From contig CACWNZ010000166.1 of assembly GCA_902762335.1 (NCBI GenBank), forward strand, positions 1 through 7,077: 7,077 nucleotides of DNA, in the 5' to 3' direction. The position numbers were made by a program, and so were the translations under genes. The notes under the pieces are model-generated. The model ran no database searches, had not been told where the DNA came from, and worked only from the letters and a program-made list of their open reading frames with translations. The DNA is from an uncultured Ruminococcus sp. (GTDB lineage: Bacteria > Bacillota > Clostridia > Oscillospirales > Acutalibacteraceae). How positions within the stretch are numbered: the first letter of the stretch is position 1; each line of letters begins with the position of its first letter. Positions 5,380-7,077 of the stretch are shown here, in pieces.

Positions 5380-5985
5380 TCAGCTCTCCGCGCCCTCCGC
5401 GGGTCTGTATAGGGTCACGGTTATCCTGTCGAAATCAATGCCCGCCTGCCTGTTCACAACGTCCTTTACCTTTATTACGGAAGCATCGTCAATAGTCTCC
5501 TGCGGCAGTATCACCGTACACGAGCCGTTGTTTACCGACACCATGCAGTCGCTGAAGCCCTTTGCCCTTATCTCTGCCTCCATATCTCCCTCAGCCTTTA
5601 TAGCCGCCGCAAGCTCCTCCGCCGCGCGCACCGCCTCGAGCCTTGCGTTCTCCGAGGCTTCGTCGCTGTCCGCAAGCTCTTTAAGTCCTTCAAGAGCCTC
5701 TCTGTGAGCCTGAGCGCGCTTGTCCTTTTCCGCCGCAAGCGCGCCCCTGTCCTCATCGCAGACCTCCGCAGAGGACTCCGCGCTCTGTTCCTCCGAAAGC
5801 TCCGCGCTCTGCCCCGATACCTCCGTATTGACGTATACGGTCTGACCGAGCTGCTTTTCGCTGCTCTCCGCCTCGTCCGCCACGGAAACGGACTGAGCCC
5901 CCGAGAACTGCCAATTAAGATATACCGCCGCGCCCAGCGCCGCCACGAGAGCACCTATCATAAGCTGTCTTTTTCCGAATGTCAT
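5380..5985 (-). CDS. spoIIIAH: Stage III sporulation protein AH
   Basis: SpoIIIAH is the mother-cell component that pairs with forespore SpoIIQ across the intermembrane space, forming the feeding channel needed for engulfment and late forespore gene expression. The start is ATG with AGGAGG 8 bases upstream (5999-5994). The 201 residues show a hallmark N-terminal membrane segment (KRQLMIGALVAALGAAVYLNWQFS, about 5-28), a polar linker, an Ala/Glu/Lys-rich helical region likely to form a coiled coil (about 83-135), and the C-terminal ring-building YscJ/FliF-like domain (about 130-196; AKGFSDCMVSVNNGSCTV, then VVNRQAGIDFDRITVTLYRP). It is the last gene of the operon, and its Shine-Dalgarno sequence begins directly after the spoIIIAG stop. 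Expression in the mother cell under sigma-E is known for the family; the operon promoter is not in the window. Confidence 0.95.
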   Translation of the reverse strand: MTFGKRQLMIGALVAALGAAVYLNWQFSGAQSVSVADEAESSEKQLGQTVYVNTEVSGQSAELSEEQSAESSAEVCDEDRGALAAEKDKRAQAHREALEGLKELADSDEASENARLEAVRAAEELAAAIKAEGDMEAEIRAKGFSDCMVSVNNGSCTVILPQETIDDASVIKVKDVVNRQAGIDFDRITVTLYRPAEGAES

Positions 5986-6000
5986 AGTTCGTTCCTCCTG

Positions 6001-6588
6001 TTATGAGCTCATTTTCAATACACAAATACGGGAATCGGATATATTCAGCGCCGCCGCTGCCGCCTTTTTTATTCTCTCGGCGACCTCGCTGTTGCCTCCT
6101 CCCTCGCAGACTATCAGCACCCCTCTGACTGTCGGCATGGTCTGTCCTACGCTGAGAGCCTGCTCGGTGCCGCTGCCCGTGCGCACCACAATGCAGGACC
6201 GCTTTTCGCTGTCGGTCACGGTACCGCTGCTCTGCGTACCGCCGCTTCGCCTGATATCGCTGTCCGAGGCATATATGTTTTTTACGGTGCCTTCAAGCGT
6301 CAGCATAAGCTTCGTTCTGCCCGCGCCCTCAATGCTTGCCACCATATTGCCCAGCTCCTCGCTGAGCATTTCGCGGTACTCCTCGGTCTGCACGGTATCG
6401 TCGGGCAGTACCGCCGTGTCGGGCTCTGACCCCTTCTTATCGGTAAACAGCGACGAAACGAATATCAGCCCTATCCCTATTATGCCCGCCGCTATAACGA
6501 GCTTCAGCAGAGTATCCTTTTTCAGTCTGAGCCCCGCAGCGCCCTGCTTCGTCTCGCCGCAGACGCCTTCCTCCTCTTTATCCGCCAT
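6001..6588 (-). CDS. spoIIIAG: Stage III sporulation protein AG
   Basis: SpoIIIAG forms a large secretin-like ring in the intermembrane space of the SpoIIIA-SpoIIQ channel. The 195 residues comprise a short cytoplasmic, charged N-terminus (1-28), one membrane helix (about 29-48, KLVIAAGIIGIGLIFVSSLF), and an extracytoplasmic ring-building domain. Family signatures are IEGAGRTKLMLTLEG (86-100), the polar insertion around 101-131, GVLIVCEGGGNSEV (156-169) and the terminal SRICVLKM. The ATG lies 3 bp after the spoIIIAF stop. Its weak Shine-Dalgarno sequence (GGGGGC) is inside the end of spoIIIAF, so translational coupling is likely. Length and motifs are normal. Confidence 0.95.
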   Translation of the reverse strand: MADKEEEGVCGETKQGAAGLRLKKDTLLKLVIAAGIIGIGLIFVSSLFTDKKGSEPDTAVLPDDTVQTEEYREMLSEELGNMVASIEGAGRTKLMLTLEGTVKNIYASDSDIRRSGGTQSSGTVTDSEKRSCIVVRTGSGTEQALSVGQTMPTVRGVLIVCEGGGNSEVAERIKKAAAAALNISDSRICVLKMSS

Positions 6589-6591
6589 TTC

Positions 6592-7077
6592 TCAGCCCCC
6601 GTCCTGCTGCGATATTATTGTCCTGCAGGCAATGCCCAGCTCGTTTTTTATCAGCCTGCCCGCAAAAGCCGCCCTTCGCGCATCTCTGCGGTCAAGTGTA
6701 AGCTCAGCCGTTATAATATTTATGCTGCCGTCCTCGTCAATATCCGTAAGCACCTCGGTTTTTAAGGGACTTATCCCGTTCTGCGCCAGCCTTTCGTTTA
6801 TCAGCTCCGCTATCTGCCGTCTGATATAGCCCAGCCTGTTCTGCTCTATCTCATCTCCCGGCTCATCGGGAACGGCAGTCTCCGTCACGATACCCGTTCC
6901 GTCCCTGAGATCGCTAACCACGCCGCCGAGGGGAACGATCACCGCGCAGAGCATGAACGCCCCCAAAAACAAACGGATATTCTTCTCAAGTGCCGTATCT
7001 GAAACGAGCATTTCCGCTATGGTCACAGTTACGGCGCATATACACACCGCCGCCGCCCAACCGCTTATACCGTCCGT
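6592..7077 (-). CDS. spoIIIAF: Stage III sporulation protein AF, 5' end outside the window
   Basis: SpoIIIAF is a membrane subunit of the SpoIIIA complex. The reading frame is open to the window edge and 161 codons are visible. A GTG at 7047-7045 could be taken as a start, but it has no ribosome binding site and would cut off in-frame TDGISGWAAA. That stretch is the expected start of the first membrane helix in this family, so the true start is probably a few codons beyond 7077. Two hydrophobic helices are seen (WAAAVCICAVTVTIAEML and RLFLGAFMLCAVIVPLGGVV), then a soluble domain with INERLAQNGI and the C-terminal LIKNELGIACRTIISQQDGG. It is followed by spoIIIAG and spoIIIAH, the order known from other spore-formers. 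Confidence 0.88.
   Translation of the reverse strand, partial: TDGISGWAAAVCICAVTVTIAEMLVSDTALEKNIRLFLGAFMLCAVIVPLGGVVSDLRDGTGIVTETAVPDEPGDEIEQNRLGYIRRQIAELINERLAQNGISPLKTEVLTDIDEDGSINIITAELTLDRRDARRAAFAGRLIKNELGIACRTIISQQDGG

Noticed and set aside
4988..5707. Plus-strand open frame of 239 codons over the peptidase start, the intergenic gap and spoIIIAH
   Set aside because: Antisense to genes with clear motifs, low-complexity Ser/Ala/Phe-rich product, no promoter or ribosome binding site.
6092..6829. Plus-strand open frame of 245 codons over spoIIIAG and spoIIIAF
   Set aside because: Antisense to two conserved sporulation genes; the Ser/Pro/Val-rich translation is the usual complement of a GC-rich coding strand.

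Overview
The window looks like chromosomal DNA from a spore-forming, moderately GC-rich clostridium of the Ruminococcus/Oscillospiraceae kind. The evidence is the end of a spoIIIA sporulation operon, a cohesin-like membrane-anchored surface protein, a C39-like peptidase with repeated domains of a clostridial type, strong AGGAGG-type ribosome binding sites, and frequent AGA/ATA codons beside GC-rich third positions. The lineage is inferred from family resemblance, not from a search.

Layout. Positions 1-100 (minus) hold the first 33 codons of an unidentified Asn/Gly-rich protein with its own promoter. Positions 101-568 are a long divergent intergenic region. It carries a minus-strand promoter with AT-rich upstream tracts, about 140 nt without a convincing ORF, and a perfect 15-bp terminator hairpin, so it looks like a small RNA gene. 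A plus-strand sigma-A promoter (489-517) then drives a compact operon: a xylose-isomerase-like TIM-barrel protein, nrdR, and a TIM-barrel amidohydrolase. The operon ends at a hairpin (2683-2720) that also serves the convergent gene.

From 2711 to the right edge everything is on the minus strand. Read in transcription order from the right edge it is: spoIIIAF (5' end outside the window), spoIIIAG and spoIIIAH, then a secreted C39-like peptidase with its own promoter and a TTG start, then a membrane-anchored cohesin-like protein with an extended -10 promoter overlapped by a 7-bp-arm dyad.

The peptidase gene is broken. Its first complete triple-tyrosine-like repeat runs out of frame into the second. 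The spacing between equivalent bases is 276 nt from repeat 2 to 3 but 220 nt from repeat 1 to 2, which points to a 56-nt deletion that removed a linker strand and shifted the frame.

How the genes fit together: SpoIIIAF, AG and AH belong to the mother-cell side of the channel linking mother cell and forespore during engulfment. The peptidase and the cohesin-like protein are both exported and may act at the cell surface. The plus-strand operon joins the repressor of ribonucleotide reductase genes to two probable metal-dependent enzymes of unknown substrate. The most novel candidates are the small-RNA locus at about 190-362 and the internally deleted repeat peptidase.
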